Source: Siphonodentalium dalli
Taxonomy: Eukaryota > Mollusca > Scaphopoda > Gadilida > Siphonodentaliidae
Direction: 5' to 3'
Length of the DNA: 64,000 bases
Assembly (NCBI GenBank): GCA_032622095.1
Contig: CP136063.1
Span: 64,247,897 to 64,311,896 of the forward strand
The notes under the pieces are model-generated. The model was not told where the DNA came from, ran no database searches, and worked only from the letters and a program-made list of their open reading frames with translations. The position numbers and the translations under genes were made by a program. This document shows positions 45,027 through 56,814 of the stretch, piece by piece. Every line of letters starts with the position of its first letter. Position 1 is the first letter of the stretch.

Positions 45027-45288
45027 CAGGTCTGGCAAATGTGAGAATACAGCTACAATAGCTGTATTCAGCTAACCTAGCTGTATTCAGCTATATATTA
45101 TACTCTCAAAGCGGCTGTTTTTCGATAATAAACTAGAAGCGCTAATTTGAGCATCGAAATTAGGCTACCATATTTTCCGCCCACCCTAAACCAAATCAAA
45201 ACCGTCACTTGTTTTCTGCAAAGGGTTGCATTTTCTCGACACGCCGATGCTGATTTTGGGTGAAAACTTACTATGGCGGTCGATGTCA
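45027..45288 (+). repeat. Left TIR of the large transposon
   Basis: About 262 bp that pair with 52212-52474 with very few mismatches. They include tandem TAGCTGTATTCAGCTA palindromes at 45058-45094, plausible transposase-binding sites. Confidence 0.9.
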
Positions 45289-45943
45289 GGCAATAATCTG
45301 GGGACTATTTTCTGCGAATGCATGCACTTGCTAACTTCTAAAACAAAGATAAACTTCACCGCAAACATTCGTTTCCTTCTTCCCGATGTTAAACCGATAG
45401 GGGGCGTTATAATGGTGTACCTATCTCAAGTATTTAAAATTACATACCACTAGCGGTTTGTGAGCGATACTAGTAACTATTTATAACGGTATATACAGAT
45501 ATTGTGCGGTATATTGCAAATGTATGGCACAGCAGAGAGACAACTGAAATGAAAATGCGACTTATATCATTTCTGAAGTATTTTAAACATGATGTCCTGG
45601 TCGATAGCGAGTCAGACCTATTCTGGCGGGAAAACATATAATAGTACACGAGTACCCAATAATCCACACAATTAATGCTGAAGCATGCTTGGTGTCTCGT
45701 GTGTAATCCGATTTTCTGGGTAAGGGCAAATGACAGCCAATCATATCTGCATACCGGTACTACACAAAACATTCTTCAGGGTATGAAATAATAACTCACC
45801 ACATGCATACTCAATATCCTATGAGTTCCTCAAATATTGCTACACGATTGGCTAATTCGTTGATTGATAAAAAAATGGGACTGTCACAATGAATTTTTTT
45901 GCCCATTCGATATCAAACTTATGTGGAGGAATATTGTTGCAAT

Positions 45944-48900
45944 ATGCCTCCTTCAAGAAACTGTTCTTGCATCAAACATGAAGAATTTTCAAGTAACCAA
46001 AAGTTCACCATTCACGGGAGCGAACACAAAAAGTTAAAAAAATCGGAAACTGAGGGTCTCATTTCTCAAGGGCTGTTACCAGATCGATTTCGATGGTTGT
46101 GTACTTCGTGTGTGGAATACTCACAGCATGCGACGACGTGTAGCCAAGCTTCTAATGAAAGTGTACAACAGGCTGCATTCAGGGAAGTATTGAGTGCTAT
46201 AAGGGATTGTCGGCTTTCAAACGATGAACTTCAAATGTTAGCATTTGAGTTAGGGAGGAGTCAATGTGATGAAGTTTTGGATGGGACAAAGAACGGTATT
46301 ATTGATAATTACAATGTTGACTATTTGAAATATTTCTCCACTTCGGTGTGGTTTACGTCGCAAAATGAGGTTATGACTAAATTTCTTCTTGGAATAACTG
46401 ACGCGGAAAATAATACAAAGAAAATTAACTCCTTGTGCTTGGCAATGGAACATGTGTTACACGCGAGGCACTTGAACTATGTTGGCCCTTGTTCTTTCAT
46501 AATAAATTTATTAACTCACTATCTCACTGGAAGCAAGACAATATGTGCACTAAATGGAACTCTTAGACCTTCCAGTTCCCACACAAGCATTCGGAAATGG
46601 ATAAGTGATAATGGCAATGTACCGAATGTCGTTCCCGATGAAGGAGATTGCTTTACATTTTTTGATAATAATCAGGTTATTGGGAAAAGATGGCGTGTGG
46701 AGGACGATTCTAAGACAGATATAAGCATCACAACAAACATTTTACATTTATTTCCTGGACCTCTTTCTAATATTCAGTGGAATGAGGATCTATCCCCACG
46801 ACACTGGAATTTTATTAAAGCAGAAGATCGCCAAAATGTTTTTAATTCGCTAACGACCCTTATTGAAAATGATGAAGCTGTGTTTCGCACAGAACGCTCT
46901 AAGTATATTAATTCTGTTTTAAAAGAGATTGTGCATGAAAATTCAGTGTTGATGAGCACAGACGATAAAGGACAATTTGTTGACTTCAGTGATTCAAATC
47001 CTATTTTGAAACAAACAAATGACAATAAATCAGATCACTATGATTTTGTTGATGGCTGCCAATCTGGTTCGCCGCCCACAGCTGTAGTCGGTGAGCCCAT
47101 TTTCGAAAATCCGAATGGTTATGAGTCGGTAACAACTATACTTGACAAATTGAATCATGATTTATCAGCGTCTAGTGGTCGGAAATGGAACATTATAGGT
47201 TGTGATTGGTCGCCATTCACCCTGGCTCATAGACTGATTGACACTTCTTTCATTTGTATACAATGTTCTAACAACTATATTGGAGAGGAAGTGTTCATAC
47301 GGCACCAGTTGGAAAGTCATGGTATATGTAACTATAAAATTAAAGCTGCTGACATGAAATATGGGGACATATTTGTGTTACCTGGATTTGGCCATTTTGA
47401 ACTGAACCTAGTGAAAGCATTTTTTTAAATATATTGGGATATAATTCTGAGTCGTGTTGCTAACATGTTAGGATTCAGATCACCGAAAGCCATCGCCAGC
47501 TGTCTTAAATGTGCCGATCACCATAAGGCGTGGCAAATGTTGCAAATTGTATTTGAAGGAACCAAGGATGAAATTTTTCATAATTATGTCACATATTGTT
47601 CTGCGTCTAACGAAACTATATCGGAAAATGGACTATATAATTACATACAAAATAGTCGAAATTCCAATTTGAAGACAATGTTCACCATGTCATTAACATT
47701 TTTATTTGCATTTAAGCTGTTTCGAGCTGGTATAAGGAGGAACAACAGTTCAATAGCACACGCGGCCTTAACAAAATTGTGTTTGTTTTTCTTTTGTACA
47801 AATGCACCAAATTATAGAGAGATATATGTTAGATACAGTCTTTTGCGAGTATTGATGCCAAAAGATGTTCGAATTCTCACAGAAAAGAATATTTCATTCT
47901 CACTTTCTGGTCACTCTAGCAAAGCGGAAGGCGGCGACTTCGTGTTGGAAGCCAAAAATAAAAAAATAAAAGCTTGGCTGCCACCAGGTGTCCCGACAAA
48001 GGAAACGTGGCTGGAGGTTTGTCGCGGCGTGGATGACCTGGATAAGGTATGTTATATAAACTAAGTATTTTATATTGAAGAATATTTATTTATCATTTCC
48101 CTCGGATAGTTGGTCGACGACCCCTTCCTCTGTTACCACCACCACCTCGTGTTGCGTTGCAACCACCTCGTCCTTTCCCGCCATCTCCCCCTGCTGCTAC
48201 CACGACGGTATCTTTAATCAAGTGCGGGCTCTCCTGTCTTCCTGCCCGTACTGCCTCATATGATTCCCGATCTCTTGGAAATGAGAGAACATAATAACAC
48301 ACTTTATTGTAATGATAATGCATAATTTTGCGGCCATTCTGGAAGCCATCTTTCAGTAAATCGTTATATATTATTGGGCTCTAAACTTATTATTAAGTAT
48401 TTGGAATCAGTATATGGTTACATTAGATGCAATTCGATGAATAGTTATGGGTTTACAGCGTACACCCCCCCCCCCCCCCCCCCCCCCATGCACACACACA
48501 TACACACACACCAGTAAATGAAAAAAATAGAACAAAATTGTTTAATGATTTTATACATATGCACCAGTAGTCTGCAATTGATTATCCATATGGAGTAACA
48601 TTTCCTAATAATACTTTAGGCAATGCAGTGCAAATGACAATGTAGTTTTTGAAAACTTGCAATGAGTTGAACAATATTTTCTCCTCTCATACATTTTGCA
48701 CATTATATTCTCAATGTATAAAGACATGTTGTATTTACCTATGAGCAGGGCAGAAGAAGTCTATTTGTTCTGTTTGTGGATCAGTCAGCATAGGCAATCC
48801 GACACATTCAGCGTGCACCCAATATTGACACTCCCCTTCCGGTGTTCTGCGGTCACACCCAAGCCACCTCTCTTCTACAATGGTTTCTGTTGGCCACAAA

Positions 48901-51316
48901 TCGGCGCATTCTCGGCATATTTTTGGTCCATCAAGTGCACTTTCATTCCATTGGGTATGGACATCGATCATTGTGGTAATGTTACTTGGCGATGGAGGCT
49001 GCTCCATGTGCTGACTGATATCTGTTAACTCCGGAATTGCAGGAACCTCCAACGGCGTCTCCTCTCTATTTATGGAGTTGTTCTGCACCTATTTGACAGA
49101 ACATGACAAGTTGACAACACTTTATGACATTATGAAATTTTATTCTTTGTTTCCATATTGAATGTAGATATGAGGATATACATGCATTCCTTTATAAGCG
49201 AAATAACTGAGTCGCATATATTGGATCCACTCCACGGTTTAAGTGCTGCCATTTAAAGTTCTTGAATATCATTCCATATATGGAATGCTACTCTATAACT
49301 TTGAAGTGTGGCACTGGATGCGTGGAACGCGGCTGGATGGATCCAATATGTTAGCGACTCAGTGATCTCGTTTATTGAACAAACATATGCCTGGATAGTT
49401 TAGATGACAGCGTGTACAGATACCATTCTAAAAACATATTATCAAAACGAATATGTACAGGTATGTACATGTATATATATTTGAATTGGAAACTTTCATT
49501 GAGATGTGACAGTTAATCTATTTAAATATTTCTCACAAGAAAATCACGACAAAAAATATATAATAAAGAAATGTCGAAAGTACTGACCTGGACTCCATGC
49601 TGCCTGCCTAACTCCGGCGTAGCCCAGTAGTAACCCGCCAAACTTGGTGTTTTAATTTCAAGATAGGCTTCAATACCCGTTTGTGTGCAGATTTCATTCA
49701 GCTGAAAACAAATTTCGACTAGAATATACATGTATTTATTATACTCCACTTGACAGATAAGACAAAACCTCGAAGAACAGACTGGGAAAGGATGTGACGG
49801 ACAACGCACAGGGTTGAGGAAAACTGATCTCGACAAAGAGATATCTCACTGGCGACAAATCCTCAGGAGTGAACATTATGTCACCGATTCACATGTATGT
49901 TGTTACAAGTTAACATCATTTACCATGCCTTTATGTCAAACTAAGATACTTCCCCCAATTTGACCAAATCTTAAACATGGTCTTGACTCAAGCAGAATGT
50001 AAATTATCGGATGGCCATTTTGGAACCCATCTTTGTCTGATTCATATGGCAGTTATATTTTGATTTATGTTTTGTGTCATATTTCTCTATATATATCCCT
50101 AATATCATTTTATATCCACAAGTTATTCTCCCTGTTCATATTTTCTTTATCTTTGTCCCGTTTATGTCAAATCTATGTTGTGTACCACGCACATGTGGAC
50201 ATCACTAAAGTAGATTAACATTCCAAATTTCTTCCTAACAACAGACAGGTGTGTCTTCATTTGATAGTATGTCAGGCATTTAATCAGGGTGGTAGTGTCA
50301 GTATATTGTTGTCAAAGATGTTTCATTTTGTAGATAACACGACCAGTTCATGCCATTGGGGTGACCGCATCTATACTTGATGGAGACGTTGCTATTATTC
50401 AACGATCGTGCGTCGAAAACAGAAACATTTCCATAAAACATGTACGCGACCAGTGTGATTTCAGAGGCGCCACAATACAGAAAATATTAGTGACGGAGGA
50501 AGACAGGGCGAGGGCTGAAAGTGTACATAGCAAAACAAAAGCCGAAATTAACTGTATCATTAAAGAAAAAATGGAGTTGTTGAAGTCAAGTGGCGCAGAC
50601 GACCACCACCAACAGTACATAGTAACATGGACATCAGCCAAACGCGCCAAAAAGGAAGTCCTCGTAAAATTGTTGATGGATATAGAAGATTCATGTGATG
50701 AACTGAGGCGACGCTTTGCTACTGATCGTGACTCAAGTAAGACTGGTAAGTTTAAGTGCTATACTTTGCCACAAACACAGCATGCATGGATCACGTGTTA
50801 CGGATATGTAGTTATACCTACATGATTGTATAAATTATGCTTAAATTGTATGCATCTTGCAATTTCATCCCATCATGACTTGGTAGCTCATATTATATTA
50901 AATGTCGGTCATTGGCATGAATGTATATACTTACGTTTTTAAACAGAGTTTTCAAACGCTTGTTCAGGCACTGTGCCCGCCTCGAGCTATTGTCGATGTA
51001 ATCTATTTTCCTGGGACCAGTGGCCTGTTGTTTCGCTCGGGGTTCTTGTCCCTTAACATTGTTTCCTGGGTTTGTCTTCCTGGGCTTCTTGGAACTGTCA
51101 AACATCTGAACATCATAGTTTCGCTTAGACTGAAATATAAGACAGGATGTTTATTGTTCATCTAGAAATTATTATTTTATGACAATATTCTTTATTAATT
51201 TAGGGTACGACATTTGATTGCTCATGATAAATGTTATATTTTCAGAAATATCCGACAATGCAGATAATATTGATGCTGTACTAATACCTGCACATACTTC
51301 CGACACTGTGGTATAA
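45944..51316 (+). CDS. Large transposon protein, candidate transposase (3 exons)
   Basis: Exon 1 45944-48046 ends at AAG|GTATGT. Exon 2 50334-50745 lies between TTTTGTAG and GTAAGT. Exon 3 51246-51316 follows TTTTCAG and ends in TAA. Phases (0, then 1) agree and the joined frame is 862 codons. Exon 1 has one in-frame TAA at 47426-47428, after GHFELNLVKAFF; the same frame resumes at once with YWDIILSRVANMLGFRSPKA. Features (residues counted from 45899): C-rich N-terminus with WLCTSC (67-72); FFDNNQVIGKRW (254-265); CDWSPFTLAHRL (435-446); CIQC...H...H (453-474), a likely zinc finger; PGFGHFELN (495-503); and later KAEGGDFVLEAKNKK and WLPPGVPTKETW. Conserved D256, D436 and a later E are candidates for a DDE-type triad, but this is inference. 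I recognise the style of an unnamed, repeat-borne protein family of invertebrates, without a firm name. It acts presumably on the TIRs in the nucleus. Confidence 0.7.
48093..51129 (-). CDS. MADS-box-like / PHD-finger protein of the transposon (4 visible exons)
   Basis: Minus-strand exons: 51129-50935 (after TTATATTTCAG, ends AAC|GTAAGTAT), 49701-49588 (after TTTGTTTTCAG, ends CCAG|GTCAGT), 49082-48739 (ends ATAG|GTAAAT) and 48273-48093 (after TTTCCAAG, ends TGA). Phases 0/0/2 agree, giving 277 residues with the N-terminus unresolved. Exons 1-2 join to read KIDYIDNSSRRAQCLNKRLK then TLFKNLNEICTQTG and YYWATPEL, matching the SRF-type MADS pattern K-I-x-[YF]-I-D-N-x2-R-R-x5-K-R-x5-K-x3-E-[IL]-x3-T-G ... 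A-T-x-x-L. Exon 3 has CREC...WLGCD...GECQYWVHAECVGLP...FFCPAH, a PHD-type zinc finger (C4-H-C2-H). Exon 4 is RG/GG-rich (GGCNATRGGGGNRGRGRR). Three exons lie in plus-gene intron 1 and one in intron 2, with no exon overlap. It is a probable DNA- and chromatin-binding accessory protein. Confidence 0.65.
48467..48514. repeat. Poly-C run and (CA)n microsatellite
   Basis: About 21 C residues followed by ATGCACACACACATACACAC, in intron 1 of the plus-strand transposon gene. Confidence 0.85.
49206..49363. mobile_element. 158-bp foldback MITE inside the large transposon
   Basis: ACTGAGTCGCATATATTGGA and its near reverse complement TCCAATATGTTAGCGACTCAGT bound a palindromic interior centred on TTCCATATATGGAA. 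It sits in an intron of both transposon genes, so it need not disrupt them. Confidence 0.75.
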
Positions 51317-51925
51317 CCTGGATCGTATGCCGTTGATATATAGTTCATTGGATTTTTGGTCTGTATTTGTAAATATATATATTCCATTAAAGGATCCGAT
51401 TCTGGTTATATATAGACGCACTGGTACATATATATACCCGCTTATTATAGAATGCGAACATTGAGTGATCAAAATATTGATGGATCTACACGAACATATA
51501 ATACAATGTACATGTAATAAACAAATACACGGACATATAGATATATTATCTACAAAAATTTTAATGCTTTAGCTGAACTTTGGGTAACATTTTGAAGTTC
51601 TAAAACGTAGAGTATAATAATAAACAAAATCATGCAATGTTCAAAATTAACATAGCATTGTCGTAATAATTCTTTTCTGTGTCTTGTGTTCAAGTTGTGG
51701 TGTGACAATCCAGAGGAAACGTGCCATTAAAAACCCCAAAACCATGAACTGAATCGGATTAATATGGTGCGTGAGTAACGCCCATGTGAGCGATATTCCA
51801 ACCATGCATGCCCACCATTTAGTTCACTTTATTACCACTGAGATTCGTACTGAGTTACAAATCGCATTTGCAGTCGGATTGAACAAATACGAAGACAAAT
51901 GTCACTTTAAACACCGTTGTGAATA
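51317..51925. other. Transposon interior beyond the plus-gene stop
   Basis: AT-rich DNA between exon 3 of the plus gene and the right subterminal region. It may hold the 5' exon(s) and promoter of the minus-strand MADS/PHD gene, but no start exon was resolved. Confidence 0.4.
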
Positions 51926-52211
51926 TAAAATTGTTATTTGTATTTTCACGATTTGCATTGACAGATATGCGTTTCCGTATTTTTGGGGAAAGTCAGCTCA
52001 AGCAGTGAGTGGTACTCGCTCGGTTAATCTCTGACTCGAGATGTTCCCTTTTTTACCGGTTTCATCGCACCAACCAAACTGCGTTTTAGCTGCATCCTAT
52101 CGATACTTCCGGAAATGATCCAGACGTTCCATCTTCGGTGATAAATATTGTATTTAATGTACTTTTCAGGGTATTCCGCATTGCATTAGAGAGTTCTTAT
52201 ACCGTTATGAC

Positions 52212-52474
52212 CGACATCGACCGCCGTAGTAAGTTTTCACCCAAAATCAGCATCGCCGTGTCGAGAAAATGCAACACTTTGGCAGAAAACAAGTGACGGT
52301 TTTGATTTGGTTTAGGGTGGCCGGAAAATATGGTAGCCTAATTTCGATGCGCAAATTAGCGCTTCTAGTTTATTATCGAAAAACAGCCGCTTTGAGAGTA
52401 TAATATATAGCTGAATACAGCTAGGTTAGCTGAATACAGCTATTGTAGCTGTATTCTCACATTTGCCAGACCTG
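52212..52474 (-). repeat. Right TIR of the large transposon
   Basis: Inverted match of 45027-45288 ending GTATTCTCACATTTGCCAGA-CCTG, followed directly by the duplicated GTAGA. Confidence 0.9.
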
Positions 52475-52635
52475 GTAGACCTACCTGATATCCATATGGC
52501 AAAACAAAGGATTTTCACGAGCTACTCTAGTCCAAAATTCACTATACATTGAATGTATATGCCAACTTTCCCACCCTTGGCAACGGAGGGTTTTGTTCAA
52601 GTCAGAAAAAGAAAGCCTTCAGAGTAGCCTTCAAA

Positions 52636-53048
52636 GAGCTCTGTTAGCGCAGTCGGTAAAGTGAGATAACCGTTCTGCATCAGTGACTCACAATTGCTCT
52701 ACGACCACTGTGCCGTGAGTTCGAATCCCGGTGGAGTGCGCCTGTCGCTTGAGTCAGAAAGTGTGCCTGGATGGACACTTCAAGAAACGACTCTCCCTAA
52801 CGGCGTGTGCAGGGACGTCGTTAGGATCTCACCATCGGATCAGGAGCCGACGTAAAATGGCTGTCTCGTGTTCAGTATTCTGTGCACGTTAAAGAACCCT
52901 ACCGTGGTGAGAGAGTCACGGGTTCGGCAAAAATTAGTAAAAAAAATGGCACCTGCGGGGACCACAATGGAAATAAGTCAGTAGATTATCTATTAGACTT
53001 TCTTGTGTTATCCCTGGTACTCTGTACCAAATAAAATCAAGCAATCAA
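52636..53048 (+). mobile_element. tRNA-derived SINE
   Basis: An A-box-like TTAGCGCAGTCGGTAAAGTG (52644) and a B box GTTCGAATCCC (52719-52729) are 60+ bp apart because of an insertion between them. A conserved body follows (GTTCAGTATTCTGTGCACGT, TAAAGAACCCTACC), and the tail ends ACCAAATAAAATCAAGCAAT. The GTGCACGTTAAAGAACCC core resembles one I recall from SINEs in many marine invertebrates. It folds poorly as a tRNA, so it is a SINE and not a tRNA gene. Confidence 0.75.
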
Positions 53049-53769
53049 TACATATACTAAACTAAACTAATACTTCGATCAAGCTAGACACTACACCGCC
53101 AAAATGTCCAGCCCAAACTGGCCATTTGGGCGTCTAGTTACCCCCCATACCCGTAGTCGGGTTATCTGTTTCACCACATTTTTCAACTATTAAAATAATG
53201 AATGCTGGCCTTATTATCTCACCATATATTTTCAGTCGGTAATCCCGGCACAAGTTGACATCAAAAGTTCCCTGTGTCGGTGCATCTAAATGCTCCAATC
53301 GGACATTTGTCTGCATTTGTCAAATTTCCACGAGTCAACTAGTCAGCCATTTTTACGCTCTTGTTGACATTATTACACAAGGCCATGTGCTCGGAAGAAC
53401 TACTGGATAATTTACTACTAGTTTGGACTATAGACCGTTTCACAGATAACCATTACCGGTACTACATTTCAAGATTTTATTGTTAGCAAATCAGTTGAAT
53501 ATAACATGCAAAGTGATTTGTATAAAACAATGGGTGGGTAATCCAAACACCCAATATAAACAATATAGAAGCATAGGCCTATAGCTTGGAAATATGTGCC
53601 TTGCGGTTTACTATTTTATTAGTACACTGAGTTTATTTTAGATGAGTTTTTTAATGTGTACCTTGCAGTTCTAGATTGAGTCTGCACGTGGTTTAATATA
53701 ATCGCAGATATATTTGGTATCTATCAGTCTATGTGAACTTGTGAAGCCAAATTGACATTTAATAAATAA

Positions 53770-53850
53770 TTGAACTTAAGTGTAATAAGGGATTCCTTAT
53801 TGCACTTAAGCGCAACAAGACATTCCTTATTGCGCTGATGCCCAATTAAA
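53770..53850. repeat. GCTTAAGC motif cluster (second site)
   Basis: CTTATTGCACTTAAGCGCAA and relatives, matching the cluster at 34070-34545. Confidence 0.55.
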
Positions 53851-54399
53851 TCCTTATTGATTATCTTAATCTTAAAAGTGTCAGCCAAATCTTGTGCAAA
53901 AGGGGCAGGATTGATGTTTAGTTTGTTCAGACGCCAACTGATGCGATAGCTACCACCCATGCACATCACATTAATCCTTATAAATTTTCTTCCTTTTCAT
54001 TTCTTTTTCTCTTTTCTTTCTGTGGATATACCGTAGTTAGTGTAAACATATTTTATTCCAATCAAAATAATAACATGACAAACATTTTACTGTAAGACAG
54101 AACAATATAAATAATCGAATGATTGGAAAGGGGATTAAACAACAAGCCCAAGGGCTTTTATTAAGTTTTCTCCCGTTTTGTTTCGCGCCCGCTCTTCATT
54201 AAGTGTAGAGGGGGGGGGGGTCGGACGGGAAGGAATGAAAATATCATAATTATAGTAATGTTGTTGTTGTGAGAAGCAGGGAGAGAGAGAGATTGTGAAG
54301 GAGAAAGATATATATATCTCATATATATTTTGAAGACCTCTGTTTGTCTGTATGTTTGTCTGTATGTTTGTTTGTCATTTATACAAATCTACGATTCTC

Positions 54400-54800
54400 G
54401 ACCGATCGGGACGAAACTTGGTACGTGTGTGTAGTTTGACCAGGCGGTCGACGTTGTCGTATTGGCGAGCCCGTGCGACGCCCGTGCAGCGCATGCGCAG
54501 ACGAGATCTGGGAAACGGGTGGAGCTATCGACTTGAAATTTGGTACGTGTGTATAGTTTGACCAGGCGGTCGTCGTTGTCGTATTGGCGAGCCCGTGCGA
54601 CGCCCGTGCAGCGCATGCGCAGACGATATCTCGGAAACGGGTGAAGCTATCGACTTGAAATTTGATATGTGAATGTATCTTGCCCCGGATACGAATTTTA
54701 TCGGGTCGCCGAGCCCGTGCGACGCAAGCTTCGCGCATGCGCAGACCAGATCTCGGAAACGGGTGGAGCTATCGACTTGAAATTTGGTTTTTGAATAGCC
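54400..54800. repeat. Tandem repeat, three to four ~120-bp units
   Basis: GGTACGTGTGTRTAGTTTGA, CGAGCCCGTGCGACGCCCGT, GCGCATGCGCAGACGA and AACGGGTGGAGCTATCGACT repeat at about 54418, 54540, 54660 and 54770. GC-rich compared with its surroundings. Open frames here are by-products. Confidence 0.85.
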
Positions 54801-54821
54801 CGGACAACGTCGGGCTCATCG

Positions 54822-54823
54822 GC

Positions 54824-54876
<53 letters not shown>
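54822..54876. repeat. (TA)n(GA)n compound microsatellite
   Basis: About ten TA followed by about 16 GA dinucleotides. Confidence 0.9.
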
Positions 54877-54879
<3 letters not shown>

Positions 54880-55189
54880 GGATGAGATGCTGGATGGACA
54901 CACCGTAGTTGTTGCTCTTGTTGAGTATAGTTCTTCCATATGTTAGTGTAAACATATTTTAAATTCCAAATCCAAACAAATAACATAATACACAAACGGT
55001 ATAAATTCAAGATATTTTGTATAATATTGCCTGCATCTGCTTTGTCTTTTAAAGCTTTACTTGTCTTTGTTGTCAGCCGAGAATTTTTTTTATAATAACC
55101 TCAAATATAATTTAAGAGTATTCACTCTAACCTGACCCAATGTTATTGACATTGCCCTGGTCCTCTACCATCTGTGTAATATTATAGTG

Positions 55190-55425
55190 AATCAACCGAG
55201 TTGAACCAAGCGAACAATATGACTTGTGTCTTGTATATATAATATTGCACCATAGTGTAAAATGTTTACTATATACGTAACATACCAACTCTCCAAAATG
55301 GAGGCATTAAAGATATGCTCGTATATAGGTACATGATATAAAAAGAGCATTCTCACTTTATAATGATGGTGCATATGGCTTTGTAGATGTTCGCGATGCA
55401 TGCATGTGTCATTGACATGCAACCT
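55190..55425. repeat. Dispersed repeat shared with 63790-64000
   Basis: GAACAATATRACTTGTGTCT, TTGCACCATAGTGTAAAATG, CAACTCTCCAAAATGGARGC and GTAGATGTTCGCGATG occur in the same order in both places. Confidence 0.85.
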
Positions 55426-56814
55426 GTAAGTATTCAACGTATTTTGTTCCTTTTTATTGGCTTTGTATGCAAACTGAGCATTAACTTGGACAATTTTGAC
55501 AAATTTGATGTTAGATCGGACAGTGGAAAATTAAAGTTATAAATATATGGCGAAGGAATGGTCACCACATATATATACATATCTTATTGAACCATGCACG
55601 TTGCACAGCGACTTTGATAAACACCGACTTACACGCCAGCAGCAGTTTTTGTCTCAAATAAATCGTTATCAAAACACACATTTCTGGCCGAGAAATAAGC
55701 GGATTAATAAGTGTGATAGTCATTTATACACGCACCTGACAAATGTGGTTTCTATTCGAAACAAACATGGGACATTGATATGATTTATCATATGAATGTA
55801 TAAGTTGGATTTTCGTCTAACAAATAACCCCAGACTCGAAGAAAGAATTTATTGTCGGCGTATTCGGCTGTCTGAGCAGGTCTAAGGGTGAATTAACCCC
55901 AAAGTCACGACACTCATGTATCCAATACACTCATGATATCCCACCAGGACTATGTATCATCTATATTTATTTTCTGAAAAATTGGAGTTAGCTTTCTCAA
56001 ATATTTTTTTCGAGCGTTGTCTGATACTGTAAAACAGACTGGTGTCGTGAGCGTGGTTTTCTGACAATTGCGACAATTTTGTCTCATAAAATAAATAAAA
56101 ATACGATGAGAAACTGGAAATGTGTTTTGCATATTCCGGAAGGAATATATGTCACTAACACATGTTTGAAAGTTCACACAACATACGAAAGATAACACAG
56201 TTATCATTAGTTTTATAGACCCGTTCTAAATCTCCCATAGTAAATGGATGCGAGGGCACTGAACTATGTTTTGCAGCTTGAATGCAACAGTCAAAAGGGT
56301 TATCCGTGAAACCGCCTATAACCAGTAGTAAATTATCCAGTAGTTCTTCCGAGCACATGGCCTTGTGTAAAATGTCAACAAAAGCGTAAAAATGGCCGAC
56401 TAGTTAACTCGTTGAAATTCGACAAGTGACAAATGTCCGATTAGAGCATTTAGATGCACCGACACATGGAACTTTTGGCGTCGACTTGTGCCGGTGATTA
56501 CCGACTGAAAATATATGGTGAGATTATAAGGCCAGCATTCATTATTTAGTTGAAAAATGTTGTGAAACAGATAGTCCCACTGGCGGTATAGCAAGCAACG
56601 CGATGCTAGAAATGATTAAATCCATTTCTAGCGCCATCGGGTGTAGATCAAGCGAACGACCCCCTTTGGGATCTTTAGAAGCATTTCGGCCACTTTCCGG
56701 ATCTGTTTCGATCGAATTCCGGGCATACATGTATGTTCCCCTCGATACCCGTGCCAAGTCGTAGCAACGGCACCGTGGTTCCCATACCATTATAAAAAAA
56801 ACAGGGTGTTTGCT

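Larger units (their letters stand above)
45027..52474. mobile_element. Candidate new autonomous DNA transposon, 7.45 kb, two opposite genes
   Basis: Both ends read CAGGTCTGGCAAATGTGAG inward. TIRs of about 260 bp (45027-45288 and 52212-52474) are near-identical, including a double TAGCTGTATTCAGCTA motif. The 5-bp sequence GTAGA is duplicated exactly outside both ends (45022-45026 and 52475-52479). The interior holds a three-exon plus-strand gene and an interleaved minus-strand gene with MADS-like and PHD segments. Among the common animal superfamilies Transib is the one with 5-bp duplications, but its ends start CAC, not CAGG, and no RAG1/Transib core is evident. The 1.2-kb elements at 2068 and 12060 share its ends. 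Confidence 0.85.
53164..56578. mobile_element. 3.4-kb element with ~290-bp inverted ends
   Basis: 53164-53458 (TATCTGTTTCACCACATTTT ... AAGGCCATGTGCTCGGAAGA ... CACAGATAACC) is repeated in inverse at 56298-56578. A third, direct copy lies at 63428-63722, followed by the block that here lies at 55190-55420. No transposase frame was found inside. Confidence 0.65.

Noticed and set aside
45027-52474. Assignment of the large transposon to Transib/RAG because of the 5-bp duplication
   Set aside because: Ends start CAGG, not CAC, and no RAG1/Transib core motif was recognised in the plus-strand protein.
52636-52740. True tRNA gene
   Set aside because: A- and B-box-like sequences are present but too far apart, the cloverleaf cannot be closed, and a SINE body and tail follow.
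54352-54738. Arg-rich small proteins on both strands
   Set aside because: They arise from the 120-bp GC-rich tandem units and have no start or splice support.
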